The notes beneath the pieces were generated by a model. The model ran no database searches, was not told where the DNA came from, and was given only the letters and a program-made list of their open reading frames with translations. The position numbers and the translations under genes were made by a program. 64,000 bases of DNA from the NCBI GenBank assembly GCA_026874595.1, contig CM049306.1, forward strand, positions 13,971,019 through 14,035,018. The letters run 5' to 3'. Origin of the DNA: Sipunculus nudus. Taxonomy: Eukaryota > Annelida > Sipuncula > Golfingiida > Sipunculidae. Each line of letters starts with the position of its first letter. Positions within the stretch are counted from its first letter, which is position 1. Of the stretch, positions 13,530-25,849 are shown in pieces.

Positions 13530-14321
13530 TGTAACGGAACCTAATATAAACAGATCACGTATGCGTGATGAACACAAATTTTGTAATGGAGATAAAAAAA
13601 ATCAGATTCTGTAACACAAGGCAGCCTGAAATGTCTAGGGGAATGAATAAAGAAGTCAGTGGTTCTTTGTTAACAAATAACTATAATTTATTCTTAAAAC
13701 AACCCTATCAATACAATACACTAAATCAATACAATTATACAGTAAAACAGCGGTATAGCAACAAGTCAATACAATTACAGAGAAAATAATGTATGTGCAC
13801 AGTACCTGGATACCAACACCATCACAACGATAAGTCCTTTAAATGTAAACTCTCGGAGAATGACAGTCCAGTGGAAAGTTCTTGCAACAATCCAGAAAGT
13901 AAACTGAAGTCCAAATGCATAAAATCCTGGAGAAAAGTCTTTGAAAATCTATAATTACCGCATTCGTCGGATAAGGTCCTGACACACGCTTCTGCTTCCG
14001 CTGGAATCTGCTCTGCTGTTCTCCTTCTGCCCCTGCTTAAACACAGCCCCTTATATACCTTCACACCCCAAGCCGAGAATTTCCACTTCTCGAACAGTCT
14101 ATAAGGACCTTACTCAACAGTAAACACGCGTATCAAGAATTCTCTAGAAAACATCGCCGTGCCTCTACACACCATGGTGTACACGTGATCTCGCCCCAAG
14201 CCAGCACGACAACAAGAGTTCAACCAGTACGGATTAAACACAGAATGTAACACGTGGCCAGACACGAGCGCCACAACAGGAGTTACGCCCGTGTCACATA
14301 ATAAAAAGAGCACCTGTAACA
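13530..14321 (-). mobile_element. Solo LTR, copy 2 (nested in the 3.3-kb hAT-like element)
   Basis: On the minus strand it begins TGTTACAGGTGCTC (14321) and ends GGTTCCGTTACA (13530), the TG...CA form of an LTR. A 4-bp direct repeat CTGA flanks it at 13526-13529 and 14322-14325. Inside, in LTR order, are a TATATAAGGGG box near 14050 and a polyadenylation AATAAA at 13687-13692. It is homologous to the copy at 3929-4801. No primer-binding site or internal coding region is attached, so it is a solo LTR left by recombination between two LTRs. Confidence 0.8.
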
Positions 14322-15402
14322 CTGACGATACCTACGGCAGTCCTGCGGCTAGTCTGCATATGTTACAGATGAGACAGCCGAGAGGTGGTGTCGATGTCTT
14401 AGGAAGCCACGAGTGATTTCTCTGTAATACTTCAGAGCAAATAACGCATTTTGCCGACGGACTGGTAATCTGGTGGGGTGATGCCTGTTGTGAGTGCTTC
14501 CAGGAACAGACTGAGGACTTTATATATACGCATTACCGATCAGGTACAGGATATTGCTGTGTGGAAGCTTATTCTGGTACCAGATCTGGATGATTCCGGG
14601 AGACATCAGCTAAAAGACTATTTCAACTCTCAGTAGAATAATCTGTGCGCGGAGCGGGGACTGTGAAACGTGTATAAACAGAGACAGATTGAGGATTATA
14701 GAAACTCCGTGAATACAGGACAGTGTTACATCCCGTCGTTACGTGTGTATGCGATAGCCAAGTGGTTAGGAACCGAGTGATAAGACACTTTGCTGTTTGC
14801 CGTCATGATTGGACTGTGTTTTTATGTGATTATATTCATTGTTGATGTAAATGGATCGTCTCTCCAGAGAATGTAATTACTTTTTTTAATATATATTTTT
14901 GTTTTGTTTACACAGGTCTTATTCACTTATTGGAGTGTACGTATGTATTTGTTCAGCCAGTTTGTTTGATTCCTAAAAGACTCTAGACGTTCACATCTTT
15001 ACCGACGTGACACTGCTATGCCATAAAGCATGGGATCAGATAATACTAAAGTGAATAGGTCTGGTCCAGTGACTTGCATCCAGTATGCTTGGAGCTGCAC
15101 AGCTGGCCTGGTGTGTTTGGACCGGTTGTAATATGCGTAGTGTCCAGTGGTCCTGATTATTTAGGGCACTCTACTTGCCAGGACAAGCAACAGCCTTGAG
15201 ATAGCAAAGTACATCCCATAGACTACTGGTCTTTGATGACTAAAATCAGTAAAATATATTGCACATGAGTGATCATTCAAAGCACCAGTTTTGTTGACCT
15301 TGCTATTGTAAAGAGATAATGTCACCTTTATTTACATTTACCACACACATTTCAATAGATTCAGAAATTTATAAGTAAAACATTTCTTTAAAAAATAACT
15401 GG

Positions 15403-15496
15403 GGAGGAGAGGCTTTTGTCCTCTTTATTATCAAGGAGAGGGCGCTTTCGACCCGGGGGTCTTTTGTCTAGGGGGCTTTTGCGTACCCCGCTCCCC
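15403..15496 (+). repeat. Short degenerate minisatellite, GGGGGCTTTTGTC motif
   Basis: Four or five spaced variants of GGGGGCTTTTGTCC occur (GAGGCTTTTGTCC, GGGCGCTTTCGACC, GGGTCTTTTGTCT, GGGGGCTTTTGCG). It lies within the 3.3-kb hAT-like element. Confidence 0.5.
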
Positions 15497-16194
15497 ACGC
15501 CATGATTATGAAAACTTGAATGTTTTTAAACATCAAAGAAAAAGATTATTTGCATATATAATTGCACTAGGTAGAAAATGGCCACTCAATTAAAATCCAA
15601 ATAAATCCTTGACCGAATAATTGCCCAGGTAAACAAATAACACCTGTCTGCCCGCTATGCCTTGCCACATGAAATGTCGAAATTAATGATATTTCATTAA
15701 ATTTTGGAGAAAACTCAACCAATTCTGAACAAAATCGTAAGTTGTGTGCATGTGCAGAAGTAATAAAACACCTGTGATAACACTAGATACATACCAATGA
15801 AATATAATCAAACGAATGAAATTCATTTAATTGCGAATTGAATTTGAACTGAACTAAAATTGATATTTTTTTCTCCAGCACCTTGAATTGGATTGAATTG
15901 GAATTTAAAAATTAAACTGACCCAAGGTCTGGCTGTAAAATATCCATCCATAACAGTTCTTAAACTTATCACTGAATATGATTAGAACATATATTAGTAT
16001 ACCGGTTCAGTCTTCGAATGTTAGCTTTTATTAAGCTACATATGACATTAGGTGTCCTGAAATACTCGATGACCATTTATATACAAATATGTAAACAAAT
16101 GACAATAATATAGTGTACCACATAAAGGAAATAAACATAATGAATATAAAGTCCATGGGGTGATACCAAAAGCGAAATAAAGAAACTTCAAACC

Positions 16195-16780
16195 CCGTCA
16201 TACTTGAGACGGAATGGGACGGAATGCCGTCGGAATAAAAATTCTTTGTATATTCCTGGATATCTGAAGTGCATTATAAAAATTCTGACTGCATTGTGAG
16301 TGCATTCCAAATATTCGGACCCATTCTTTTCGCCGGCCTGAATGTTCAAAATTTTCGAGGTGCATTTGAAATGGAGAATTATCGAACGGCGTCAGAGGTG
16401 AATTCTAACTGCACTCTGACTTCATCCTTAATATTCTTACGACATTCCAACAGCATTCGAAACATTCTGAACGCACCTGAGGGAGAACCGAAACGGCAAG
16501 CGACAAATCCTTCTAGAATGTCCTAAATGCGCCTGGAATGAGCCGAAATGCATCTCGATTGCTACCGTTATCTTTTTCGATGGTAAAATAATTCACCTGA
16601 AATGCACTTCGAACTGCCATCGGAATCTTTTGATTTCCGCCCGAATGCAGCTTGAATGCATGCAGTCGGAATGTCCCGATGGACCTCCGCACGTTATTCA
16701 GAACACCGCCGAATCGGATAAAAACACTGCCACTAAAACGTCAGTCGGCATTGAGGAATCGCCTGGTCAAAATCACGTCA
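16195..16780. repeat. Degenerate GAATGC/GCATTC array with switched polarity
   Basis: Roughly 20 copies of a GAATGC-like hexamer occur. They are mostly written as GCATTC or CATTC from about 16270 to 16465 and mostly as GAATGC or AATGCA from about 16510 to 16680. The layout suggests two inverted tandem arms, perhaps an old foldback element. No clean ends or duplication were found. Confidence 0.45.
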
Positions 16781-17758
16781 TGTCCCTAAGGAAGAAGTCC
16801 CCCTCACTTTTTTATAGGTACTTTTTGTCTCTCCCAGCTTCCATTACTGTTTATTCTCATAGCGATCGTAAGATAATTAGATCAACAAAGTAGTCCATAG
16901 TTACTTACTTTATATTTTCCTCAATAATCTTAGCATGTAGTACCGCCTACTGCCTCTCAGAAAGAAGTTATACATTAGCAGACCAGTAAAGACGTGCATT
17001 CTATATCTACTGCTGGAACAACATGTCTAACAATGGAGGTAGAATCAAACCAATTTTTTATATTAAAAAAAATCATGTTTTGTTTTTAAAATCGATTTTT
17101 TTTTATTCAATTCAACTATTGAAATACCATTTTGTCCATTATTGTTATACATTTGTATTAACAGCTTTGCTAAAATGTAGATTATTATAAAAGCATTTGA
17201 TGATGACTAGTTTAAAAAATAAATTACGAAATAAAATATTTTGAAATAAAGAAATAATGTAAAAGTGGCAAAATCTATTCGGGGTAGATCATTTGTGCAC
17301 TAAAGGGAAATATATATGCTTCTATGTCCTTCATTTTGTCGGTCGTTCCTGCGATGTTTACCAATATTATTTCTGTGTAATATAATTTTACAGTTATGTT
17401 GAATTCGGTTCACTCATTTAAATAATAAAATCTTGATTCTGTAGGAGAACAAAATATACAAGACGTTGAGAAAAATATAGTGATCGATCAGATTTAAATG
17501 ATGAAAAATATATCGCTCAGTTAGAGGGCAACCGAGGCTGCTTCCAGTGATTGCTTGGCAACTGCAAACATCAAATGTCATCCTGAAGCTTGTCTGCTAT
17601 ATAGTAATTAGATCAGTATTTTTTCTGGCTGATACTAATTAGAGTTAATTAACAGGGACCTAGAATTGAGATTAACAGTCCTCCAGACAATAGAACCAAG
17701 TTCACCATTTTGACCCGAAATATATATGTTTATTAACAGTAATACACTAGCTGATAGA

Positions 17759-17772
17759 CCCGGTATACCGGG
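17759..17772. other. Perfect 14-bp palindrome
   Basis: CCCGGTATACCGGG is exactly self-complementary and is followed closely by a second ACCGGGG. No role is apparent; it may belong to an unrecognised repeat. Confidence 0.6.
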
Positions 17773-18395
17773 CTTATTACCGGGGTTGGGGAGATTTATA
17801 AACTGAGATGTGAAATGTATGCTCATTTTTTATTCTAAAAGTTAACAGAAAATATAGGTTTTCAGTGGGAAACTGTCTCCATAAGATATGTATAAACATT
17901 TTGGCACGACTTCAGAATAACTCACGAACCTCTATGAGGCACAACAGTTCTATGAACAAAAAACGTTTCTATGTCCAGCTGCCTGTATCTTAATTTTGCC
18001 ACTTATTTTTATCTGCCTCTTACTTTTAAATTACATGAATCCTAAACATCATACCGCCCGTCCGTATAAACTCATAACCTGGTGGAGACAATTCGTGAGA
18101 GATCCTGCAGTCGCTCCAATATTTTTAACATTTATTTTGTGGGGCTCTCCTCGTGGCATGAAATTTATACCCCGGTATATTTACCTTGAAGACCTGGACA
18201 GTGATGGTGTTTACATTGCGAACCGGAATGAGACGCGGGGGCATTCAGGTTTTCAATGATATTTGACTGGATTCTATCATTGGACGTATAAAGATTAGGT
18301 TGATGTGAGGAACACATGAAAGATTTATTAAATTGTACGTTGCAAGGAAACTGTTCCTGAAGAAAGAAACAGAAATATGCATACCTCGTAAGCAG

Positions 18396-18575
18396 CAGAA
18401 GCGGATCCAACGGGACTGCATGCAGAGGGCCCGTATTCATTTTCAACCGCCGCAAACTTTTTTTATCGTATCAGACAAATTTTGAGGCCTGAAACCCCCG
18501 ACACCACCCCAGCCCTGTTCCTGAAATTGGGACCTTGAATTAGGTTTTGTCATTAATCCTCCTGGGTTGAACTCT
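18396..18575 (+). mobile_element. hAT MITE fragment (CAGAAGCGGATCC end)
   Basis: It starts CAGAAGCGGATCCAACGGG and contains GTCATTAATCCTCCTGGGTT, a pair also present in the element at 61038-61248. The 3' terminus is not visible. Confidence 0.5.
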
Positions 18576-19243
18576 CCATTTCATAAAGCGAGAAACATGT
18601 GTTTTACCCTTTTACTGACCACGCACGTGGGTCAAATCCCTCACTGAAAGCAAGCGTTATTCATATGAACAATAGTCCTTAGTGTTAGAGGTTAAGTGAC
18701 CACGATGCACGCATTCCGGTGATTGCCGAAGGCAGTTCGGCTGTGCTCGGTAGAAAAACGGAAAAATCACTACAAATTATATGTATATTAACAATTATTT
18801 ATTTTCATATAGCCTATGTCACTGCGGGGATAATAACCTTTAAAATGATGTATGGCACAATATTGTACACAACCCGGTTTTAGAGAACACTGCGAACAAA
18901 CGTGAACTGAATTCCTTTTATAAGTATTAGATGAGTCCCCGCCGTAGACTGAATGTGTTGGTCTCAGGATAAAACACGTTGCATAAACATTATTTTGGTT
19001 GATAGCCGTTCGAAATGTGGATTTTTCTTAATTAACTTTAATGTCAATAAAAGGATTTGTGATAAGGAAGTTACAATGCATGATGTCAGAGCATTTCGCA
19101 ATTTTCTGAGGAAAATATGTCATGACTTTTGTACGGATGTAGAATTTTAATCTGTTTACACGATAAATATAAGCTGCAGATGTACACATACACGCCAGAA
19201 TCCTAAACGTGACGACGTTTTTAAATAACCGTCCGAATGCTCT

Positions 19244-19581
19244 AAGCTGCGTTTATCGGGCGCTCGGTATGCGATATGATGAGTGCGGCAGCAGAACGCG
19301 GGATGCGGCATTTACTTGGCGGGCGGTTAAACACTGCGATGGGCCTGATGATGTCATATCCGCTAGGTCTCGCTGCATTTGTATAGTATATGCATATGGT
19401 AACCAAAGCCTATGGGCGTTATACCGCGCGGCATGCGGATCCGATTCTCCCCTGATAATTCCATTTTACCGCGTGTTTCATGCCGCATACTGCATACCGC
19501 AGGCTCGGTAAACGCTTTGTGATAAAATAACTAGAGCGAAAAATTTTTTTTCGCATATCGCGCGACCGGTAAACGCAGCTT
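19244..19581. mobile_element. MITE with AAGCTGCGTTTA inverted termini
   Basis: The left end AAGCTGCGTTTATCGGGCGC and the right end, read on the other strand, AAGCTGCGTTTACCGGTCGC differ at only two of 20 positions. The G/C-rich interior holds further inverted pieces: TATGCGGCAT-like and CGGTATGC-like motifs near both ends. An open frame of 100 codons runs across it but follows the inverted-repeat structure and is not taken as a gene. No target duplication was identified; the superfamily is not assigned. Confidence 0.65.
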
Positions 19582-20917
19582 CAAAGGTCTTATCCAAAGT
19601 ATTTGTAAAAAATTTACATAATTTAAGCCATTATCTGTACAAATAGGGATTCAAATGCCTGTTTTTTTTTTTTTTTTTTTTTTTTGTCAATGTAGTACTA
19701 TTAAGCAAATATGATATATTTTATTTAGGAAATGAAGCAAGCAACGTTTGCAAAGTAGAGAGTGGAATGTGATTTCATCTACACACTCCCTACCACTGCG
19801 ATATCCCAACCCGAGAAAGTGTCATTAACTGATTTATTAAGGTATAGGACCAACGGCACTCAGAATTAACCTGGTATTGTTACTTGGGGCTTGGTCATTC
19901 ATAATGAGCCCGCTGTGACCCACTTAGGCAACTAAGCATTCAACGTTTAATCTCCGTTGACGGAAGGCCACTCTCCACGAAACAGTTCCGTGTGTATGTC
20001 TCATCGAGTCAAACTGAAAGCTTGTCCTGTGGACCCAAAATGAGGTTCACAGAGCTCTCTGGAGATTTACCATGCAATGTGACAGGCGGAGGATACATCA
20101 ACGGAAAATGATTTTATATTCTTTTACTTAAAGAGTCCGCCAGGATTTAACCAAGTTTCAGCAGCAGGTATGTGGACAGACTTAACAGATAAGCCGTCAT
20201 ACATTCACTATTAGGGTTACCAAGACCGACAAGATAATAATAGAGGATATCACTTGTAAACACAAACATTTAGAAAAGACCAAGGTTGCTACGATGCCCA
20301 GCTGAGACAGGAACCCGAAATAACATATACGTAAATAAAACAAATCAGAGAAAGTTTATGTATATCATTTATGTTACAAAATTGAGACCAAAACCTTAGC
20401 TGAATTTTAACTTCCGATAAACCCTCTTTGTTTAACACCTGCAGAAACAACTGCATTTAAAGCCTAATACGTTCATTATAACACATTTCATATTTCCCTG
20501 CCTGTAGAAAATTTATCAAAATCGATTTTGCATAAAAAAGGGCCCATTCTCGGGGTGAAAAACATTTTTGTTTTAATAAAAAAGAGGCTAAAAGTTTAAA
20601 ATGATTTGGTAAAAAGCTGTCGGCACCTCTGCTGGCACTATCAACAGTGACGTCAGCAACGGAAACCCCTATTGAAAAAGTTCTTGATCTTCTCTAGAAA
20701 GTAACCAGCGACCGCATATATATCAGCGTACTTGCTGGCACGAAATATTACTATGTATGCTGATGAAAATTTAGTGTGTAATTTTGTAAGCGTGCTCTGT
20801 GTTGATTCTCCTGTCAGTGGAGGAAATAAAGGTACAACAATAACATGCACCCAAGATCATAGAATTGTACATGTGATTCCTTAATTAACTGCATTCATAG
20901 TTGTATCACACAACAAT

Positions 20918-21031
20918 CAGTGGCGTCAATTTATCTGCCAGGCTGGGAGGGAGGGGGTGTGTGACTTGCACACACAAACACACACACACACATATATATC
21001 TATACATTTTTAGCGTTTGTATGACACATTT

Positions 21032-21088
<57 letters not shown>

Positions 21089-21354
21089 TCAACAATGCAC
21101 GTTTCAAATATATCACAATTAAGTATAAGGTTTTAGAAAATATGGTATTATTTTTCCAGTAAAAAGCTAATTCCAAAGTTTATTTATAATATTTCATAGT
21201 AAACTTTGACATTGAACTAAAGTCTATAATGGTATTTATTAATATGTTTCATTTGCATATTCTCTTAATAGTTGAGGGAAGATTACATTGGCCATCTCCC
21301 TTACCAAAAATTGGGGGGGATATATACCCCATCCCCCTTATATTGACGCCCCTG
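20918..21354 (+). mobile_element. hAT MITE of the CAGTGGCGTCAAT family, containing (TA)n
   Basis: It starts CAGTGGCGTCAATTTATC and ends TATATTGACGCCCCTG. Flanking 8-mers ACAACAAT and CGAACAAT agree at six positions. The interior matches the copies at 3642, 41439 and 55663 (TTTCAAATATATCACAATTAA-type block, then a GGTATTAT block). A (TA)n run of about 52 bp (21036-21087) sits inside the element. Confidence 0.75.
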
Positions 21355-21433
21355 CGAACAATAGCTGCCCTTTACGCCGTTGAATGATGAGGGACTCTCC
21401 CCTGGTCATGATATCAAACAGGTTGTGTCGTAC

Positions 21434-22129
21434 GCTCTTTACACAGCGCTTTAACTATAGGCATACTTCCTATATGGTAAGCGCTGTTTGTTATGACCTC
21501 GTATCCTGAATAGCTACACCAGAGGGGAGCACTGTATTTTTGTCCAATCAGATGAGACCTTGTGCTGGAAGAAACGGCCAAGCGAGGAATACACGGAGCC
21601 AATCATGTTCATTTCGTTTTGAGTGACAGCTCTTCGCCCCGGTAACCGTATGAAGAGGCCACAGGCTCAGAGAGAATTGCCAGAGACGTGGTTTACTTAG
21701 GGCCTGGGGCACATAGGATGCCCGGTCGGTGAGCTGTTATTCAAACGAAACGTAACAACAAAGGCTGCGAGCACACCTCGCCGGCTGGTTTCAGTTCTGC
21801 AGACACCAGACACATGGCTACGCTAACACAGTCATACTCTCAGAATCGAATCGGTCGATGATGCGAGAATGCAGAGGGAGCAATTAAAATTCGAACGTAA
21901 ACTTGTCTTCAAACGGCGCTTGAAGCACAGCTGTGGGCGGAGACAGGATGCCTGTCGCGTGTTTGTTTATTGGCATCTGGTTATCTGCTTTTCACATCAT
22001 ACGCACGTTTTGTTCAGCGGACAACGAATCGCCATCTGGTGCCTAAATATATATCATATACGGTCAAAGCTGGCAGCGTAAAAATCAGTTGCTTCTATAG
22101 AAGCGTAAGATTTCCGCTGCCTCGGGAGC
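21434..22129 (+). repeat. Dispersed repeat copy 1 (GCTCTTTACACAGCGC...CTCGGGAGC)
   Basis: Strong similarity to 43696-44202 runs from GCTCTTTACACAGCGCTTTA to CCTCGGGAGC. This copy has an extra block near 21700-21880. Both copies carry a CCAATCAGATGAGACC segment and a TAAATA-like segment. It has no long frame and its class is unknown. Confidence 0.7.
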
Positions 22130-22305
22130 TTAGTTGTGTCGGAAAATAAAACATATGATAATAACAGATGCCCTCCGAATATAATACGTTTGATCCTTGG
22201 ATATCAACCCTTCACTCAATTTAACAATTGCCCGTTCATAACTTTTTGAGTGAAGTGCAGAAAAAAATATCAGTGACACAGTTTCGGGGCCCCGTCCACT
22301 CAACC

Positions 22306-22410
22306 ATGCCTAACGACCGAAAGGTGAACCGTAGCGTTACCCATTTAAACCAGCGTACGGGCATATCATTCTTGGTGTATGAAAACAAATCACAGCCGGC
22401 ATACCAGAAG
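22306..22410 (+). CDS. Candidate first coding exon, unknown protein
   Basis: An ATG in good context (CAACCATGCC) opens a 35-codon frame that ends exactly at a strong donor, CAGAAG|GTAAGA, in phase 0. The frame is also open upstream to about 22228. No family is recognised. The only + strand gene downstream is the GPCR; splicing to its 5' acceptor (29963) would read into a stop after a few codons, so it would at most be an upstream frame there. It may be a chance exon-like segment. Confidence 0.25.
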
Positions 22411-25245
22411 GTAAGATCAGTATAGCTTTCATGTAATTAAAATTGCTTCTAATAGCCAATATAGTATGTATCAGTTTCAGTCTTGTGTATACAGATTGTT
22501 GGTTGATTCACCGTCCACAAAGTTCTCAGTTTCATAAACCCTCCCTCTCTTTCTTCCGGGAGGACGCGAGTCGTTGCAGAGGCGCTATCGGTAGAGCATA
22601 TTCGTATATACACTAAGCCTTAATCGATATAAAAAAATATTGATACGCCACGTCGACACTTTTACCGATGTGCTGTACATGCTTTATCGGGGAAACACGA
22701 CTGCTAACAAAGATTACAACCTTTAACCCAAATTATAATCTGAATTTTTATTATGCTAAAGCTACATGTATGTACATTTACTATGTTCTCCTTTCAAACC
22801 ATATTTGCCCAAAATAAAACCACATGTATTGCTCTATGACTGACCAGTTGGAATGGGTGTACACTTGTCGGTGGTTAAAGGACAAGGAGGCGCGGATGAG
22901 CGCTAATAGAGGAATATTATCCTCGTGATTGTTTACAGCGATACTCATTTATGTTTTACTGCAATTATAATGAAAATTGCATTTGTGATCTCTGTAGACT
23001 ATATGAATTCTATTTAGTAAACCATTATTTTGCCTCAGACGTTTTTAAATGTTAACACACCCAGTTATTCGAAGCCCATTTTTACCTGTATAGCCTGAAC
23101 TACGTTGGACAACTGGTGAAACCAATGGGGGTGGGGGGGTGGGGGGGGGGGGGTTCCATATACTATTTAACAAGAATAAATGTTATTAAAGGTTTAACAT
23201 TCTTTAAACATAAATAAAGTTTAATGACATGAGATGTAAAATAAAAATTGTTATCTTCCCAATAAAATGCAAATATAAGGGGGGATGGAGTGGCAAGGAC
23301 AAAATCGATATTTTAATACCGAATACCCTGTTCAGTGCATGGGGTTACGACAAAATGGAAAGGTTTTAAGTTTTAGGTGAACGTTTCTTATGACATTTAT
23401 CATATTTTGCCCATCATTTGAAAGGTGTGCCTACCACCCCCGAAACGAGGGTTTGACGCCACCGGCATGCATGTGGCTAGTCTGCATGGCAAGAGAGCGA
23501 AAAATAAGCATTAAATGTTTAATGTGGGTGACGGGCCCTAACAGTCCAGTCGATGACGTCTGTATCTAACAACAGGTGAGCGAGTAAGGATCTGTCAACT
23601 ACTTTGAAAATTACTCAAAAATAAAGCAAGCACTTTTTAACATGTATTTGCATTTTACAAAGAAAATCAAAAGGTTACGCGTGAATGGAATTACATTCTG
23701 TGAGGGACAGAGGCCACATCTGAAAGGATTGTTATCTACGACAATGAATGTAGATAAAGGATACTTTCATTATCAGCATCTTCCCGAAAATATTAAAAGT
23801 TATATACGAAACAACTGATTTTAATCGTTGGTCAAATCGACATCAGACCTATACCATACCATTGTGTGTAGAATATATCGTTTATTAATCTGGTATTAGC
23901 ATAAAAATTCAATTTTATCCAAGAAATTGAAAAAAGTATTGTTTATCCGAAATATAGGGAAGAGGAAGGTTCGATTGTTACAAATGTTCCCTTGAAATGC
24001 AGGCTTTTTTTCTTTTTTTTTCTTTTATTTTTACAAAACTGGGCACATCCAGGATGTCGGTGTCTACAGTGTGTATGTAAGTGGCCTTAACTCTCTCGCT
24101 ATCTCACCGCGTACAATATAAAAGTAACTGCATGACTCGTTTGGATCTGTATGGTAAAGACCCGTAGGGGGCATGCATGGAGTCATGGGTCGTAGGTCAC
24201 AGAGTATATTTGTTTTGTTTGACAGTCGACTACCTGGATTAGTTAAAATAAATTTTGCAACTGGAAAATAAGGTGACGGGTACAGATATAGACACGGACA
24301 CGTTTAGCGTGTTTCCATGTAAACATTCGCCGTACGACCAGCATACAGCAATAGTCATATAGTCTCTCCTTATTTAACTTGTCGTAATTACAGTAACAAA
24401 CGTATACTGAAAGTCATTTAAAAATAAGTTAAGCTCAATATATATTAAAAACAATATGTTATATATCATATAATATCATATTGTATGTATGAAATACAAA
24501 ACTTACATATAGGAACCAATAAATAGTTGATAAAACCAATAAAAAGGAACAAAATTAATATGATAGACATCTCTGCTGTCCGACCTTTACAACCTTATTA
24601 ATATGTATGTGCTGTACAACGGAAAAGAAGCCCGGGTGTTAGATTTTTATAAAATATTATAAAAACATATTAATTATATATATGAGAAGAGGAATAATAT
24701 AGGACTGTGCCCTGATTTCCCATCCTCATAGCTTTGCTTTGCAATAAAATATTGTTTAAACCAATTACCCGATATATACACTTGAGAGCTGGAGTCTTTC
24801 TGCATATTGCTGGGTGCTTTGAAGAAAATCACATCATTAAGAGAATTACCATACAGAGCTGTATCTATGTTATCTGGGGTTTATGAGCAGTGAAATATAT
24901 TTGGCCAGAAGCCAAGATCGCTTCATGAATATGGTTGATTTGTTATAGCAAAAATGCGATATGAATGACAAAGTTAATATGATCACTCGCTTTTACAATA
25001 TCAGTCGGATAACATGTTATATACAGAAACTACATATCCTTAAAGCAAGTAAACTCTGCTGCTATTTTAGTAATAAACATAGTTAAGCGAACATCCGTAT
25101 AGGAGCGACATGTAATGGGTGTATGGTGGACCTCTGCCGTTGTTAGTTATCATGCCCAAGTAATTTAGCAGCCTTTACGTCACATTAATTTCCCGCCTGA
25201 ACAGCCGCTTTCCATAAAGCATGTGACCAAGGCCATGGGATGTGA
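22411..25245. other. No gene seen; includes a long G tract
   Basis: A/T-rich sequence. At 23127-23153 there is a run of G with two single T interruptions that could form a G-quadruplex on the + strand. Confidence 0.5.
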
Positions 25246-25249
25246 GGCC

Positions 25250-25830
25250 GAGACCAAAACACACCATGTGATCCTAAACCAAGACCCGACCATGAGATCT
25301 GAGACGAAGACCCGATCATTGGATCCAAGATCAAGAACTGACCATGGAATCCGAGACAAAGACTGAACATGGGATCCAAAACCAAGATTCAACCATGGGA
25401 TCCGAGACCAAACCATGGGCTCCGATACAAAGACCCGTCCATGGGATCCAAGACTCAACCATGGGAACCGAGACCAAGACCCAACCATTAGATCCGAGAT
25501 CAAGAACTTACCATTGGATCCGAAAACTAGACTCAACCATGGGATCCAAGGCCCAAGATTCTACCATGGGATCCGAGACCAAGACCCGACCATGAGATCC
25601 GAGACCAAACAATGGGATCCGAGACAAAGACCCGATCATGAGATCCAAGACCCAACCATGGGATCCGATACAAAGACCCGTCCTTGGAATCCAGGATTAA
25701 AACTCGACTATGGGATCCGAGACCAAGACCTGACAATTGGATCCGAGACCAAGACCTGACCATTGGATCCGACACTAAGACCTGACCATTGATACTAGAC
25801 CAAGACCTGACCATTGGATCCGAGACCAAC
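25250..25830. repeat. 26-bp minisatellite
   Basis: More than 20 units of about 26 bp follow the consensus ATGGGATCCGAGACCAAGAC plus CCGACC, with point and small length variants. Open frames on both strands arise because the unit lacks stops; they are not genes. A lone similar unit, CTGAGACCAAGACCTAAAAC, recurs at about 27310, beyond the adjoining array. Confidence 0.9.
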
Positions 25831-25849
25831 TATGTTGAACAATGTTTAA

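Larger units (their letters stand above)
12590..15931. mobile_element. 3.3-kb hAT-like element (decayed or non-autonomous)
   Basis: Terminal inverted repeats CAGACCTTGGGTCA (12590) and TGACCCAAGGTCTG (ending 15931) are perfect over 14 bp and start with the CAG typical of hAT elements. Flanking 8-mers GCTGTTAA (12582-12589) and GCTGTAAA (15932-15939) match at 7 of 8 positions, consistent with an aged 8-bp duplication. Both ends have subterminal GAATTG-rich repeats in inverted orientation (about 12600-12690 and 15825-15910). No transposase frame survives. A solo LTR (13530-14321) lies inside, so the original insert was about 2.5 kb. Confidence 0.75.

Noticed and set aside
13822-14322. Two minus-strand frames of 70-80 codons
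   Set aside because: They lie wholly in the solo LTR and are not conserved as frames in the homologous LTR at 3929-4801.
14746-14790. tRNA-like A box (TAGCCAAGTGGTTAGGA)
   Set aside because: No B box and no cloverleaf downstream; at most a decayed SINE head.
17996-18259. + strand frame with a D-x-D-x-D-G stretch like a calcium-binding loop
   Set aside because: The residues expected later in an EF-hand loop are absent and there is no acceptor or other domain support.
22568-22605. tRNA-like start (GGCGCTATCGGTAGAGCA)
   Set aside because: No B box or acceptor stem follows.
25180-25829. Open frames of 83-118 codons on both strands
   Set aside because: Produced by the stop-free 26-bp minisatellite unit.
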